Below are positions 25,703 through 37,138 of a stretch of DNA of 64,000 nucleotides, piece after piece. Source of the DNA: Papaver somniferum (lineage: Eukaryota; Streptophyta; Magnoliopsida; Ranunculales; Papaveraceae); contig NC_039367.1 in NCBI RefSeq assembly GCF_003573695.1, positions 33,876,442 to 33,940,441 of the forward strand, written 5' to 3'. Position 1 is the stretch's first letter; each line of letters begins with the position of its first letter. The notes beneath the pieces were generated by a model, which saw only the letters and a list, made by a program, of their open reading frames with translations, ran no database searches and had not been told where the DNA came from. The position numbers were made by a program, and so were the translations under genes.

Positions 25703-27649
25703 GAATTTTACTTGTCCTCAAGTAAAACAAAACTAAGGAAATCCTACCTATACCACTGTCGCTGGTCTCTCGAATGCATTTAGCATATGCACTAAGCCTT
25801 TTAAACCACTAAGTGTCCCTAGTGGACGAGTGAAGTCTCGTGAAGGTTTGCTTAGAACGTACCTACAAAGTTCTAGGTCAAAATATAAGCTCAGATTCCA
25901 TCAAATGTGACATGTGCAAGACAGTTTAAGCTCACGGCAAAATGGAGATGTCAATCTAGCTATCAAAGGCACAATCCTATCACTGATAACAAAAAAAGAC
26001 ATGTGATAAGAGTGTAAAGTATATCTACACATGTGTAAAGAAAGATCGGAAGTTATGACTACTAATCACCAAGAGAAAGTTTCTCAGGCTAAGAACCAAG
26101 GTCGAAATCTAGCTAGCTGTCCGGACTTTACGAGAATTGTGAATGAGTTGGAGGTATTTCACAATTACTCGCGTTGTACATCAATGGCATGCACCCTTCC
26201 TTGCTTAATAAAACAAAAAATGACTCTTTACATGACTCTTATTTACATTGACTACTCTCTTTTATTTTTGGAACAAGAGAGAATGGAATTGAAAAATACT
26301 TGATTTTTTTTTTTCTTTTCTGAATATATACAACGTTTTTTTTTTTTGACAAGGAAACACTTTTGATACAAATACAAAAGGAAACAAAAGATTACATGAC
26401 ACTTTGCAAGAGGTAGCCCTTTTTGATGCACTCAGTTAAATTCGATGGTTGTTTTTCTTAATGTAACCTCCACCTTCTATCCCAACCAACCAAAGAACAA
26501 GCTAGTCAAGTTTCGTTCAGTATTCTAAAGTGATTGGCAATCGTAACTTCCTATCAAACACCTTGAAGATCGAGGCCAAACATGTATTGGTAGATCGTGC
26601 GCGTGCAAATTTCTTATCACTATGTGAATTGTGCTAGAATCAGGGTGCCTAAATATCTAGACTAAGACTCCTAATAATTACATATTTGCACAAGAGTCAA
26701 CATTTCAAGGTAAATGAGCTCCATTTTTATGATTTTTCATTTTTCAATTTTTTTTTTTTGAATTTTTTTCGATTTTTTCAAAAGAAGAAGGAGTTCATTT
26801 TCAATTATGGCATATTATCAAAGTATCTACTTTTCACCCCCAAACCTAAACTAAACATTGTCCTTAATGTTTCAAAATATGAACAAAATTATAATACAAC
26901 ATATGAAGAGGATCATGTTGAGTAGAGAAAAAGGAAAGAGAATACCCGATTTCGGCGAATGCAAGATTAGAACTCCGTTATTTAAGGCAAAAATCCAACA
27001 TATTTCGACTAAGAGTCACATTGGATTAGCACAATATATACAAAAGAAACAAAAGATTTAACTAAGAAATTATCTACTGGATTATATACAAGAAAATTCT
27101 ACCGTACATTTGGTTTTGATGGGATTGGACTTTCTAGGAAAAATTTGGTTTTGTCGGGAGACATTTGGTTTTTGTGGGGAATGAAAAACGTTTGGTTTTT
27201 ATGGAAAAAGAGAAAATTTTGGTTTTTAGGGAAAAAGAAGGGGAGTTTGCAGATTGTTTGAGGCCCAAAGTTCAGTTAAGTTGGGTTTTGGGCTAACAGA
27301 ATAGCCAAAATTCGAGGCCCGCTTGGGCTTTGAAAATGTTTTTCAATTTTGAGTTGGGTTAGGCTCACAGTTATAGCAGTTTCAGTTTTAAAACAACATT
27401 GTTTTACAAACTTTGTGTTGGTATAAGCCCACAGTTCAAGAGTCACAATTTACACAAGTCTACAGAATTCTTGAACAATAAACTCAAAAAAATGAAAACA
27501 AGCCCACAGTTCAATCAAATTACAAACCCAACAGAAATCGGAAGCCCACAATTCGGGTTCTCTTAATGGGTTTAGGCTTACCCCTTCTTGGCACAGCCCA
27601 GTTGGGCTTTCTCAGTTGCACAACCCAGTTGGGCTTGGTTCTCAGCAAC

Positions 27650-27760
27650 AGAATCTGCAGCAGCAGCAGGCTCGGCAGCAGCATAAGGAGCAGAAGGTCA
27701 GCAGCAGCAGCCAACAGCAGCAGCAGCACCAGAAGGTAAACAGCAGCAGCTACAACTACC
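27650..27760 (+). repeat. CAG/CAA microsatellite
   Basis: A run of CAGCAGCAG-type triplets with CAA and AGC interruptions. It opens a 64-codon Gln-rich frame on the plus strand, opposite to the element, which I take to be non-coding. Confidence 0.8.
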
Positions 27761-27894
27761 TGTACACTCAAATGTGTGTGATCAGTACACAAAAAAAACA
27801 GGCAAAGTGAGCAAAATTGAAGAACTGCAATGCAGTTGTGCAGTTGTAGATGGATCTCAGGCCAAATGAAAGAGCTGCAGTTGCAGTCAGTTAA

Positions 27895-28310
27895 CTGATG
27901 CAGGTATGCTGGCTAATATGCAGATGCAGATGCAATGCTAATGATGCAGATGCAGATGCAATGCTAATGATGCAGATGTTAGCTAATGATGATGCAAACT
28001 AAGATCCATGCTGAGTAGATGCAAACTAAGATGCAGGCTAATGATGATGCAATATGCTTATGATGCTAATGCAAAGCTAATGATGCAGGTGTTAATGCTT
28101 GACTGAGTATGCAAGATGCAGCTAAGATGATATGCAGTAAAGATGAAATGAGTATGCAATGCAAAGATGATATGCAGTAAAGATGAAATAAGATGATATG
28201 CAGCTAAGATGATATGCAGTAAAGATGAAACAAGATGCAATGAATGATGCAGATGCAGTTGCAATGCTAATGATGCAGGTATGCAGATATGGATGCAATG
28301 CTTACAGTAA
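27895..28310. repeat. Degenerate ATGCAG/GATGATATGCAG minisatellite
   Basis: Repeated words GATGCAGATGCA, AATGCTAATGATG and GATGATATGCAGTAAA follow one another for about 400 bases in the interior of the nested element, just inside its primer site. Expansion by slippage is the simplest origin. Confidence 0.8.
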
Positions 28311-28389
28311 GATGCACAGCAAGTTATGCAAAAACAACAAACTAAGATACAAAAAAAAAAAAAAAAAACTTCAACACAACAGCAGCCAA

Positions 28390-28408
28390 GTCCCCGGCAG
28401 CGGCGCCA
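28390..28408 (-). other. Primer binding site of the nested element, tRNA-Asp type
   Basis: The minus strand reads TGGCGCCGCTGCCGGGGAC, which differs from the plant tRNA-Asp primer site by one base or so. It lies six bases inside the right LTR. Confidence 0.85.
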
Positions 28409-28414
28409 AAAACT

Positions 28415-30285
28415 TGGTGGCTCTCTAAAAGAGTCACAAACTAATACCGCAAGTGCACGGCGTCGATGTAGCTAATGTGAAAGTGCGAGTCGATCCACAG
28501 GGACAAGGTGTGTGTAGTTGAAGCTTAAGATTTCACTAAAACTAAGTTGTAACAAAGAGTCTTGGTTGTGTTAAAACACACTTGAGATGATGGCAGTGAC
28601 TGAACTGAAAAAACAGTAGAATGTAAAGCAAGTAAACAGGAACATGCTAGGGCTTTTGAATCCACCTCTAACTCACACTGATTATTCATCACTGACAGTA
28701 ACATTGTTTTTCTATAACCACCAGCAAGAGGGATGTCAATCCTCTATATAGCAAGGGTCATTTTGATATGAAATCTCCTATCACAACTAAGGTATCTTCC
28801 CTAAGTATTAACTGTCTGTTTAAAGCACAATTAATCAAAAGAACAATATATAAAATTAAGCATGAGTTGCAGTTCAGCAACACTAGATGATTCTAACTAC
28901 AATGGATGCCTGACATCCAATGTGAAAGACTAGTGTTGAAGCCCTAAGATGGAGTTTCACTATGAGCATTTACACACATCATGGCTACTGACAAGAGCAT
29001 GAATAACAAGCAATAAGCTAGGGCTTCATCTCAACCCTAGAAGAACAGGTTAGAACATAATTGACAGTGCAAAACAATTGAAAATAACACAAAACAGTTG
29101 AACTAAAAACATGACATGAACAATTGAGGAACTGGCTAGTCCAGTCCTCTTGGTGGTGCACTGGCTAACCCAGGCATGCCTACAACACACACCATATCAT
29201 CCTATTTATACCCAATTTACACAATTCTAGTTCATACACACAATTCCCAAAAATCCCCAAATTTAACAGTGAATTAGGGCTATGAAATTTACCTACTTTG
29301 ATGGGTCAAATCTTACCCACAATGTCGACCCAATCTTCCTCTGACTTCACTGCTTCATTCCCACGCCTCAATTTCTTCTTTAGCTTCACCTAATTCATCA
29401 ATCTATAACCTAGGGTTTCAGGGATAGGGAAGGTGCGAGATTGATGAAGTAGGAGGCTAGAAAGATGGGGAAAATGATGGGTTTTGCTTTTATGGAAAAG
29501 GTAGAGTGGTTTGGTGGTGTTTGGTGGCGTCAAGGAGTGGTGGCGATGATGGAGAAGGTGGTGACAGTGGAGTAGTGGTTCTGCAGAGGTGAGGTGGGGG
29601 AAGATGGGTTCGATGGGAAAGAAGGAAGGGTGCGTTTGGTTTGGTAGGGGAAGGTGTTAGGTGCTCGTGTGTTTGGCGAGTTTAGCAATTGTTGATGAAC
29701 AGCGAGGATGCGACGTTGGATGCGAAGATGATGGATCGATCTAACGGCGAGACAGAAGGAAGCGAGGAGCGACCGTTGGATGCGGAAGTACAACGAAACT
29801 GACGGCTCAAGATGGAGTTAGGTGCTGTAGTGTTTGACAGGAGCTTCAGACTTCGATGCACGACGATGAAGCGACCGTAGGATGCTGAAATGCTTCGATC
29901 TGACGGCTGGAATCCGAGACAGGCTTGGATAGTGGAAATGTGTTTGAGTAAGGGTTTTGGGCCTTGGGTATGCCAAGCCCATATCTTCTTTAAGGACAAT
30001 TCTTCTTCTTCAAGACCATTCCTAGCCTTTTGGTCTTGTGCACAACATTCTTCGCGGCTTCCTTGTGTAATTCCTCCCGGCTTTTCACCGCTTTTCTGCT
30101 ATTTTCGTTCCGCTATTCATCCAAACTTTATTTATTACCTAAAAATGCAAAATTAATTAATAAAAATATTTATTCTTGAAAACCAAGAAAATACAGAATA
30201 TGGGATAAAATGTAGATTTAATGCACAAAAGATGAGTTAAATGCCAACAAAAGGTATAGAAATATGCACTTTTTAGCACTCATCA
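28415..30285 (-). repeat. 5' LTR of the nested Tat-like element
   Basis: It matches 23816-25687 throughout at about 99 percent by eye. The right border CACTCATCA is followed by the target duplicate TCAAG. Confidence 0.92.
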
Positions 30286-30428
30286 TCAAGGTGGAGGATG
30301 GTTCAGACACCATAGAGGAGCAAGCTTCTAGACAAATTGTGATATCTGACACATTAGAAATATGATTTCCAACAGAAAAATCCATTTTATCCTCTAGAAT
30401 AGTTGAAGAAGTTTCTCCAGAAAAAATA

Positions 30429-31366
30429 TCAAATTGATATGAATATTGTTACAATTATCAAAATCAAAATTTTCACAGAGGAGTGCAGCACTTTATTTCT
30501 CATCTTCATTATAATCAAGTGATCAAACATTTCATCAAGAGTTGCAGCAAGACCTTTGTTTCCAGTGTATTTTCTACGATTCATACACTTATTTGCAAAA
30601 TGACTAAATCCTTTACACTTGAAGCACTGTGGCATATCCTCATCATCAGTATCGTCAGTATCCCTGTTTTTAGGAGGAACACGATTATGTGGTTTAACTG
30701 ATGACATAGATTTATCTCTAGTGAACCGTTTACTTCTCTTCAAAAGAAGATCTCTAAATTGTATTGTGATCAAATAGAATGACTTGTCAAGATCTTCATC
30801 TGATGAATCAGTCTCAGTAGGATCATCTTCAGAGATGCCAACACTTTTACTTTTATCAAGTAATTTAGTGTTCTTTTGTGCTTTAAAAGCGATATCCTTT
30901 CCAGATTGATACATGCTCATGATCAAAGATCTTTAACTTCCCAACAAGAGTATTTCTGGAAAGAGTTTTTTAAGGTTATTTCCTTCAACGATGGCATGTT
31001 TCTTAGAATCGTATCAAGATGGCAATGATCTGAAAATTTTCATCACAATGTCCTTTTCAGGAATAGTATACCCAACGCAAAAGATGCATTAACAATTTCA
31101 GATACTTAGTAATTAAACTCATTTAATGAATCTTCATCTGCCATACGGAGGTTTTCCCAATCAGAATTTAGGTTTTGAAGCCTAGCTTCTTTTTCACAAG
31201 TATTCCCATCAAATACGGTTTCTATGATATCCCAATCAGAACGGTTACATCGCCTTACGTAAAAACCAGAGGATATAGCCATTAACAACATAAACCCATG
31301 ATTTAAAATCACGCGCTTGAAGAAAGGCACACATATCAATTTTCCACCATAAGTAATTGGAGCCAT
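30429..31366 (-). pseudogene. SIRE-family gag polyprotein, broken
   Basis: On the minus strand it starts MAPITYGG (31366) about 95 bases after the primer site. A UBN2/DUF4219-type core follows after a frameshift, with WKIDMCAFLQARDFKSWVYV and then SFALGYTIPEKDIVMKI. The zinc knuckle is CFKCKGFSHFANKC, a C-x2-C-x4-H-x4-C box at about 30600, preceded by an acidic stretch. Gag coats the RNA genome in virus-like particles. At least two frameshifts and stops break it. The frame is cut toward 30290 by the nested element, and its continuation lies at 23815-23608. Confidence 0.8.
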
Positions 31367-31460
31367 CGAAGACTTGCGGTACGTTTATAGAGATAACACT
31401 TATGTCCATAGAGTCAGATCACTACAAACACAGACTTATGAGGTTTTAAACGTGTTTGCA

Positions 31461-31472
31461 TGCTCTGATACC
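31461..31472 (-). other. Primer binding site of the SIRE-family element, tRNA-Met type
   Basis: The minus strand reads TGGTATCAGAGCA, an exact initiator-Met primer match, three bases from the LTR end at 31476. Confidence 0.85.
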
Positions 31473-31475
31473 AAT

Positions 31476-33436
31476 TGAAAAAGCGGGGTCTAACAACCTC
31501 ACCCAATAATTCGTTTAGGAAATTTGTATGTCTAACTCCAATATACTTTCAAGAGAATGAACTAGACAGTCAGACTTAATCTTAAAAAAAGTATATCCAA
31601 GAGTTATATCTTAATTTCTTAATTAAATATGAAATTAAACAAATAGGAATTTGCGAACCCGATTGAATATAAGAAATAATTTGGACGGTATCAAAAACCA
31701 ATATCCAAGTGTCAATCAATTTAATCAACAACCAAAGGTTGGATTAACAATTGATTGAACTTATGCACAACCTGTGATATTTCATTTATATAGAAAATAT
31801 AATGCAGAAAAGAAATAACACAGAAACCAAAAATTTTGTTAACGAGGAAACCACAAATGCAAAAAAAACCTCGGGACCTAGTCCATATTTGAACACCACA
31901 CTGTATTAAGCTGATACAGACACTAGTCTACTCCAAGTTAACTTCGGTCTAGAATGTAGTTGAGCCTTAACCAATCTCACAACTATCAAGGTACAGTCGC
32001 TTTCCTCACGCCTCTAGAACCACGCCGGATTCGTCGCACTTGATTCCCTTAGATGATGTCACCTACAACTAAGAGTTGCTACAATACAAAGTCGAAGACT
32101 TGATAAACCAATCTATCTCACACAGAAAAGTCTATTGAATAGATAAATCTGTCTCCTACAGATATACTTGTGCTTTTTGTTCCGTCTTTTGATAAATCAA
32201 GGTGAACAAGAACCAATTGATACGCCAGACTTATATTCCCGAAGAACAGCCTAGTAATATCAATTACCTCACAATAATCTTAATCGTATGGTAGCGAAAC
32301 AAGATATTGTGGAATCACAAACGATGAGACGAATATGTTTTTGACTACTTTTTATCTTGCCTATCAGAGATTAAATCTCAAGAAAATCTTAAAGAAGATA
32401 ATACTCAACACGATATAAAAACAAGATCAGAACGCACAACTAGAAAGAAAATAGTTGGGTCCGGCCTCACAGTACCAATGAAGTCTTTAAGTCGTTAACC
32501 TACTGGGTTTTAGAAAAACCTAAGGTTAAAGGAGAATCGACTCTAATCTCAACTAGTATCACACATGAGGTGTGAGGATTAGGTTTCCCAGTTGCTAGAC
32601 TTCTCCCTTATATAGTCTTCAAATTAGGGTTTGCAATCAATGTTACCTTGATAACAAAGCATTCAATATTCACCGTTATATGAAAGCCTGATTAGACTCA
32701 AGTTAATATCTGTCAACCGTTAGATCGAACTTAGCTTGTTACACACAAATGAAAAGTGACTTCATTTAGATATGAGTAACCGTACCTAAACGTGTACACC
32801 TTTGTTGTCTCAACAATAGTAAACCGAAGTTAGCCATATGAACACTTTCATATCAACCTTATTCATCTTAACGATAACTAAAAACTAGTTCTAGACTTGT
32901 TCAATTGCTTATATTCTCATAGAAGTATACAAGACACAATTGAAGCAAAATTGATTTTGATTCACTCGAATGAATTCATGAAAATTATATCCACGGTTTG
33001 CAAAAGATTTCATTCCTTAATATACAAATGTATTAGTTTATGAACAAACCGATTTTAGAAAATAACCTACTCAAGTATGCATACGGGTACACATACCTAA
33101 GTGGCCGGACTATGTTTGGGTTCGCCAGTATCCGAACGGGTACGCATACCTTCCAAACTCAATTGAATTTCCGGAACTTGAAACTCACGCCAGTACGCAC
33201 ACCTGTATGCATACTAAGTTCCCGGACTTTCATTAACCAATCAGTATGCATACTATGGTTCCCGGACTTGGAATAACTTGCAACAGTTATCATACAAGTA
33301 CGCATACTATGCTATATGCAATCTTGGTTATTTTTTCTAAACTCCCATTTCAATGATTGAAACATTCTTAGAACACGACAATAGATGTCTCACACAAACT
33401 ATTAGCTTCGAAGCAATTTTCAAGTGATCGAATGAT
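31476..33436 (-). repeat. 3' four-fifths of the SIRE-family 5' LTR, reversed
   Basis: It starts TGAAAAAGCGGGG on the plus strand and is homologous to 19143-21060 in the same orientation. It breaks off at CGAATGAT, exactly where the plus-oriented piece 18631-19141 ends. A TATGCATAC minisatellite lies at 33070-33310. Confidence 0.8.
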
Positions 33437-33621
33437 AAAAAAATTTTGATGTTGAGTTGAACACGTTCAGAATCACTAGATTACTTGGAAGTGACGAAAA
33501 TTTCGAGTAATATTGAAGAACCAAGGAAATCAAGCATTTGGATGAGAATCTACAAAGTTTATTTATTTTGTAATCCATATGTATTGATAGTTTTGTCACT
33601 AAAATTGACAAATGGAGAGAT
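33437..33621 (+). other. 3' interior end of another SIRE-family element
   Basis: This is the plus-strand counterpart of 21735-21599: GAGTTGAACACGTTCAGAATC and CCAAGGAAATCAAGC are shared. It ends in ATTGACAAATGGAGAGAT directly before TGTTAGAG, the polypurine tract and LTR start of this family. The rest of this element's interior is absent here. Confidence 0.65.
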
Positions 33622-35082
33622 TGTTAGAGAAATTGTATATATTATTAGTGCTCGATTCTGTACTTATTTGGTTATTTTATGTTTTTGTAGGTGTTTTTGG
33701 AGAAATAAGCTTGTGCGGGAAAATTGGCTCGAAAAGTGGTATTTGCGCTTGTGGAAGAAAATTACTATACGGACCCCCATTGTGGATAAGGGGCAACCAG
33801 ATGATAAGGGGCACTCCACCGCTATTTGCACCCCAGACATTCTATTTCCACTCCACGGATAATGGCACCCCTACCTAGATAAGGGGCAACCTTCTTCAAC
33901 ATTTCAAAAACCAAGTTTTGGCGGGAAATATCTTGGCAGCCGAATAGATTTTAGGGTTCTTGATTTGGAGGAGTTTAAGGTCGATTAAACCTCTGATTTT
34001 CATAGGATAGACTCCTTATGGGTCTAGGAATTTGGGTGTTGAAATCGATTAGACTGCGCTCAATTGACGGATTTTTATCACAACAGAAATATATGAAAAG
34101 TCACGTGTGTGATCTGTTTTAGGGAATTTTAGAGAGATTAAAGTGCTATGAACCTTCCCAAAGATTTGTATCTATCTAAGGAAGAGTTTAGAATAAAAAG
34201 GAAAGCTCAGAAACACGTAGAAATTCTAAAACAAGAAATTGCCGCAACTTTGCCGTGAAGAGAGGGGAAGAGATTTTGGAAGATTTGGGAGAGATTTAAT
34301 CGGTATTTTTGATATAAATAGATTGTTTGGGTCATATAGAAGGGGTGTCTAGAGTTTGGGGACCTGAGGAGAGCCAGAGAAGAAGAAATCAGAGTTTTAT
34401 CAAACTCTGTTTCTGCTGCTGCACGCTCAAGAACGCGAAGAACATTGACGCACGGAAACCAGTCGCAGGACAGTGTCATTGTTCAACAACAGAAGAGCAG
34501 TAACATTTATATACAATAGTTAATCATTGTTCCTCTTTGTACCAGAGATATGTAACACTTTTACGCTGTTGCAAATTAGCTGTTTTACACCTTTCACTCT
34601 TTTAATCAACTTTTGAGCAACAAACATGTATTTTGAGCAAGTGACTAATATGAGGAGCTAAACCCCAACACTGGGATGGAGGATAAAGCAATACTTCATG
34701 CGTGTGGTAATTATGTTTAATTCTTTTTATGACTTTTTGCATTAATTTAATCGTTTTATGATTTTTCTTAATTAGTTGTGAAGTCGTATGATGATGTATG
34801 TTTGGTCTAAGTGCTTTTGATGCATCATGCTAGTGATTTACAGTTAATCTTTTTAAAATCTACCCTGGAAAAGAATTAGAGTCAATAAACTAGAGCTATA
34901 ATTATCTAATAATTGATTGTTGAACCACATGATATGAGGTTTGGTGGAATCCTAAGTCCCAGTTTCTCCAATATTTATATCATCTTTTTGTATATGTTTA
35001 TTAGGGTTAATATTTAAGTCTAGATTCGAGTCTACACAAGTCCGATTTGAACGAACTTCTACTTATCACTTTCAAAACTACA
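33622..35082 (+). repeat. Tat/Athila-like solo LTR nested in a SIRE-family LTR
   Basis: It resembles the LTR at 1068-2268 in scattered blocks: GTGCTCGATTCTGTACTTATTTGGTTATTTTATG near the start (given only in part here as homologous to 1128-1160), GGCTCGAAAAGTG, GGATAAGGGGCA and GGCGGGAA. The end is near ACTACA at 35082. SIRE-family LTR sequence resumes at TCACTATCTCAAGCTTG. The left border is blurred because both families start TGTTAGAG-like; about 25 bases of the SIRE LTR are missing. No interior is present. Confidence 0.6.
34313..34320 (+). promoter_or_regulatory. TATA box of the solo LTR
   Basis: TATAAATA lies mid-LTR, at the place that corresponds to the TATAAAA of the related LTR at 1771. 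Confidence 0.45.
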
Positions 35083-36215
35083 TCACTATCTCAAGCTTGT
35101 TTGTCAAGTTTAGTTTCCAAAACTATAATTCTTGATTTCTAGTCTACTTATATCTAAGTCTGGGATTAGGATATAAAGTTTAGTTGAGCTTTAGAATTCA
35201 TGGCGTTCATCGGTTGAAGACGAAGAACTACTAAGGGGAGCTTGTGGAACTTCATCCACAAAAGGTATGTAGAGACTTGAACTCATCTATCAGTCAAAAG
35301 TCTATCTACTCTATCTTCTATTTGAGACAAAATTTATATATCTATATAGATTTCGATTATACACATTTGATATTTCGAGCTGAGTTTAACTCGCTTACAT
35401 ATTTCTCGAAGTATGTGTTGGTAAGCTTTCGCCTTAACCAAGTTCAATTTATATTCTTGACGAAAGTCAAAAGATGATCATGTGAAAATCGTCTGGTAAC
35501 ATCTTACATGATTTGTGTGAGACAATCATTTGATGTAGACTCGGAGTGTTTCGTATTGATCTATCGATCACTTGAAAATTGCTTTGAAGCTAATAGTTTG
35601 TATGAGACAGCTATTGTCGTCTTCCGAGAATGTTTCAATGATTGAAATGGGAGTTTAGAACAATTAAACATGATCGGATATAGCACAGTATGCGTACTTG
35701 TATACTAACTGTTGCAAGTTATTCCATGTCCGAGAACCATAGTATGCATACCCGTATGCGTACTGGTTGGTTTAATGAAAGTCCTGGAACTTAGTATGCA
35801 TACCCGTATGCGTACTGGCGTAAGTTCATGTCCGGAAATTCAATTGAGTTGGAAGGTATGCGTACCCGTTCGAATACTATCGAACCCAAACTAAGTACAA
35901 CCACTTAGGTATACGTACCCGTTTGATACTTGAGTAGGTTAAGTTCTAAAATCGGTTTGTTCATGAACTAATATATTTATATAAAGAGGAATGCAATCTT
36001 TTACAAACCGTGGCTATAATGTTCATGAATTGATTCGAGTGGATCAAAATCGATTTTGCTTCAATTGTGTCTTGTATACTTCTATGAGAATATAAACAAT
36101 TGAACAACTCTAGAACTAGTTTCATTTAAGTCATTTGAACTAGTTATGTTAAGATGAACAAGGTTGATATGAAAGTGTTCATATGACTAACTTTGGTTAA
36201 CTATAGTTGAGCCAA
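35083..36215 (+). repeat. SIRE-family LTR, 3' truncated
   Basis: From CTATCTCAAGCTTG it follows the SIRE-family LTR in plus orientation through the 77-codon frame and a minisatellite of CCGTATGCGTACTGG-type units (35690-35930). It stops after AGTTGAGCCAAC, where LINE sequence begins. Confidence 0.75.
35244..35477 (+). other. 77-codon open frame inside the LTR, copy 3
   Basis: Homologue of the frames at 18824 and 21407, with the same start, stop and length. Its differences include HPQKVCRDL and FRLNQVQF. No domain recognised. Confidence 0.25.
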
Positions 36216-37013
36216 CAACCAGTTCATGTCCAAATTTGAACGAGCTCATCATTCAACCAGATCATGTCATAACTTGGATAGGGTGAGTCGACTGATATAT
36301 CATAGATATCTTCTAAAGGGATACCTTTGAGAACAACACAATTTCCAACTTTGTGCCCAAAACGCATGCAGTGGGAGAAAAACTTGGAAGGAATATTTAA
36401 TTAGTTGAAATAGATAGAAGTGACTGGGTATCTTCCCACTTTGACAGATGATCTATAAGGGTTTTTTCAATGTTTACCCAAACTAAAAATCTAGGTTGGC
36501 AATCAGATGTTTCACTACCTTTGCATACTCTTGAAACTTGTCCAATCTTGTTGGAAAATAATCCTAACATTTCATGACTTTTCCTATGCTCATATTTAGT
36601 TTTTGAGATGGTAGCCCATATCGGGATTTCTTTAACTTTGTCAGTTGAAATACTCATTCCTTGATAAGCAATAGTTGCAGCAAGAACATAACCAAATGGA
36701 TACCACGAACCATTTGTTGAGATCCAAATGAAAGCATCTTCTGTTTTAAAGGTGATAACGAAGAGGTTCAGATCTACTTCCCTTATTTGAAAACCTAGAT
36801 ACACACCCCAGAAGTTATTTAAAGCTCCTCTAACCTCTCATTGTTTCAGAATAGATGTTGAAAAAACCCTAGCTAAGATACTAAATGGTTTAATGCTATA
36901 GTCTCTAATAAAGGAAGGTGGAGTAGGGAGAATCCCAGTATTACCTTGGTTTGCAAAACGTTGTGCTAATAAGAGGCCACTTAGGTGTTTGTAGAGATTT
37001 AAGTGATCTCCCA
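36216..37013 (-). pseudogene. LINE ORF1 remnant (DUF4283 and zinc knuckle)
   Basis: Read on the minus strand from ATG 37013, the first 58 codons end at an in-frame TGA near 36837. The frame then continues with a DUF4283-like core: LFVITFKTEDAFIW, GSWYPFGYVL and PIWATISKTKY. A WVNIEKTL-HLSKWEDTQ segment follows. After a further stop and frameshift near 36400 the knuckle reads FFSHCMRFGHKVGNC, where the first Cys of the usual C-x2-C is Phe. DUF4283 proteins are the RNA-binding ORF1 of plant L1 LINEs. The 3' side is cut at 36216 by SIRE sequence, and no ORF2 adjoins it. Confidence 0.75.
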
Positions 37014-37138
37014 TTGAGAAAGAAGTTAGATTTCAGGGAGGAAACTGATTTTTGATAACTAAATGTTATACCAAAGGTTTATATAGAGAGAGTGAAGATA
37101 AAATTTTAGATGAATAACTTATGAGAATTATCATGTTG

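Larger units (their letters stand above)
23816..30285 (-). mobile_element. Young non-autonomous Tat-like LTR element (LARD type), complete
   Basis: Two LTRs of 1872 and 1871 bases differ at about 20 positions by eye, roughly 1 percent. The 5-base duplication TCAAG flanks the element perfectly (23811-23815 and 30286-30290). A polypurine tract adjoins the left LTR and an Asp-type primer site adjoins the right LTR, both read on the minus strand, so the element is minus-oriented. The 2.7 kb interior has no gag or pol. It holds TTTGGTTTTT-rich sequence near 27110-27240, a CAG tract and an ATGCAG minisatellite. Proteins must come from an autonomous relative. Confidence 0.92.
18631..33436 (+). mobile_element. 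Rearranged SIRE-family retrotransposon without pol, carrying a nested element
   Basis: The pieces are: the first 511 bases of an LTR in plus orientation (18631-19141); then, all reversed, a complete LTR (19143-21598), the 3' interior (21599-23815), the 5' interior with gag and primer site (30291-31472) and the last 1961 bases of an LTR (31476-33436). The two LTR pieces 18631-19141 and 31476-33436 end at the same internal point (GTATTGATC against ATCATTCG). Together they add up to one LTR of about 2.47 kb, near the 2456 bases of the intact copy. A single inversion of 19142-33436 explains this. Protease, integrase and polymerase are absent. The nested element at 23816-30285 interrupts the interior. 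Confidence 0.65.

Noticed and set aside
27520..27810. Gln-rich and Leu-rich frames over the CAG tract on both strands
   Set aside because: Triplet repeats open frames on both strands by themselves. There is no upstream coding context.
25083..29999. Paired identical frames (for example 105 codons at 25400-25083 and 29999-29682; 88 codons at 25291 and 29890)
   Set aside because: They are the same positions in two LTRs that are about 99 percent identical, so their duplication is no evidence for coding. No domain is visible.
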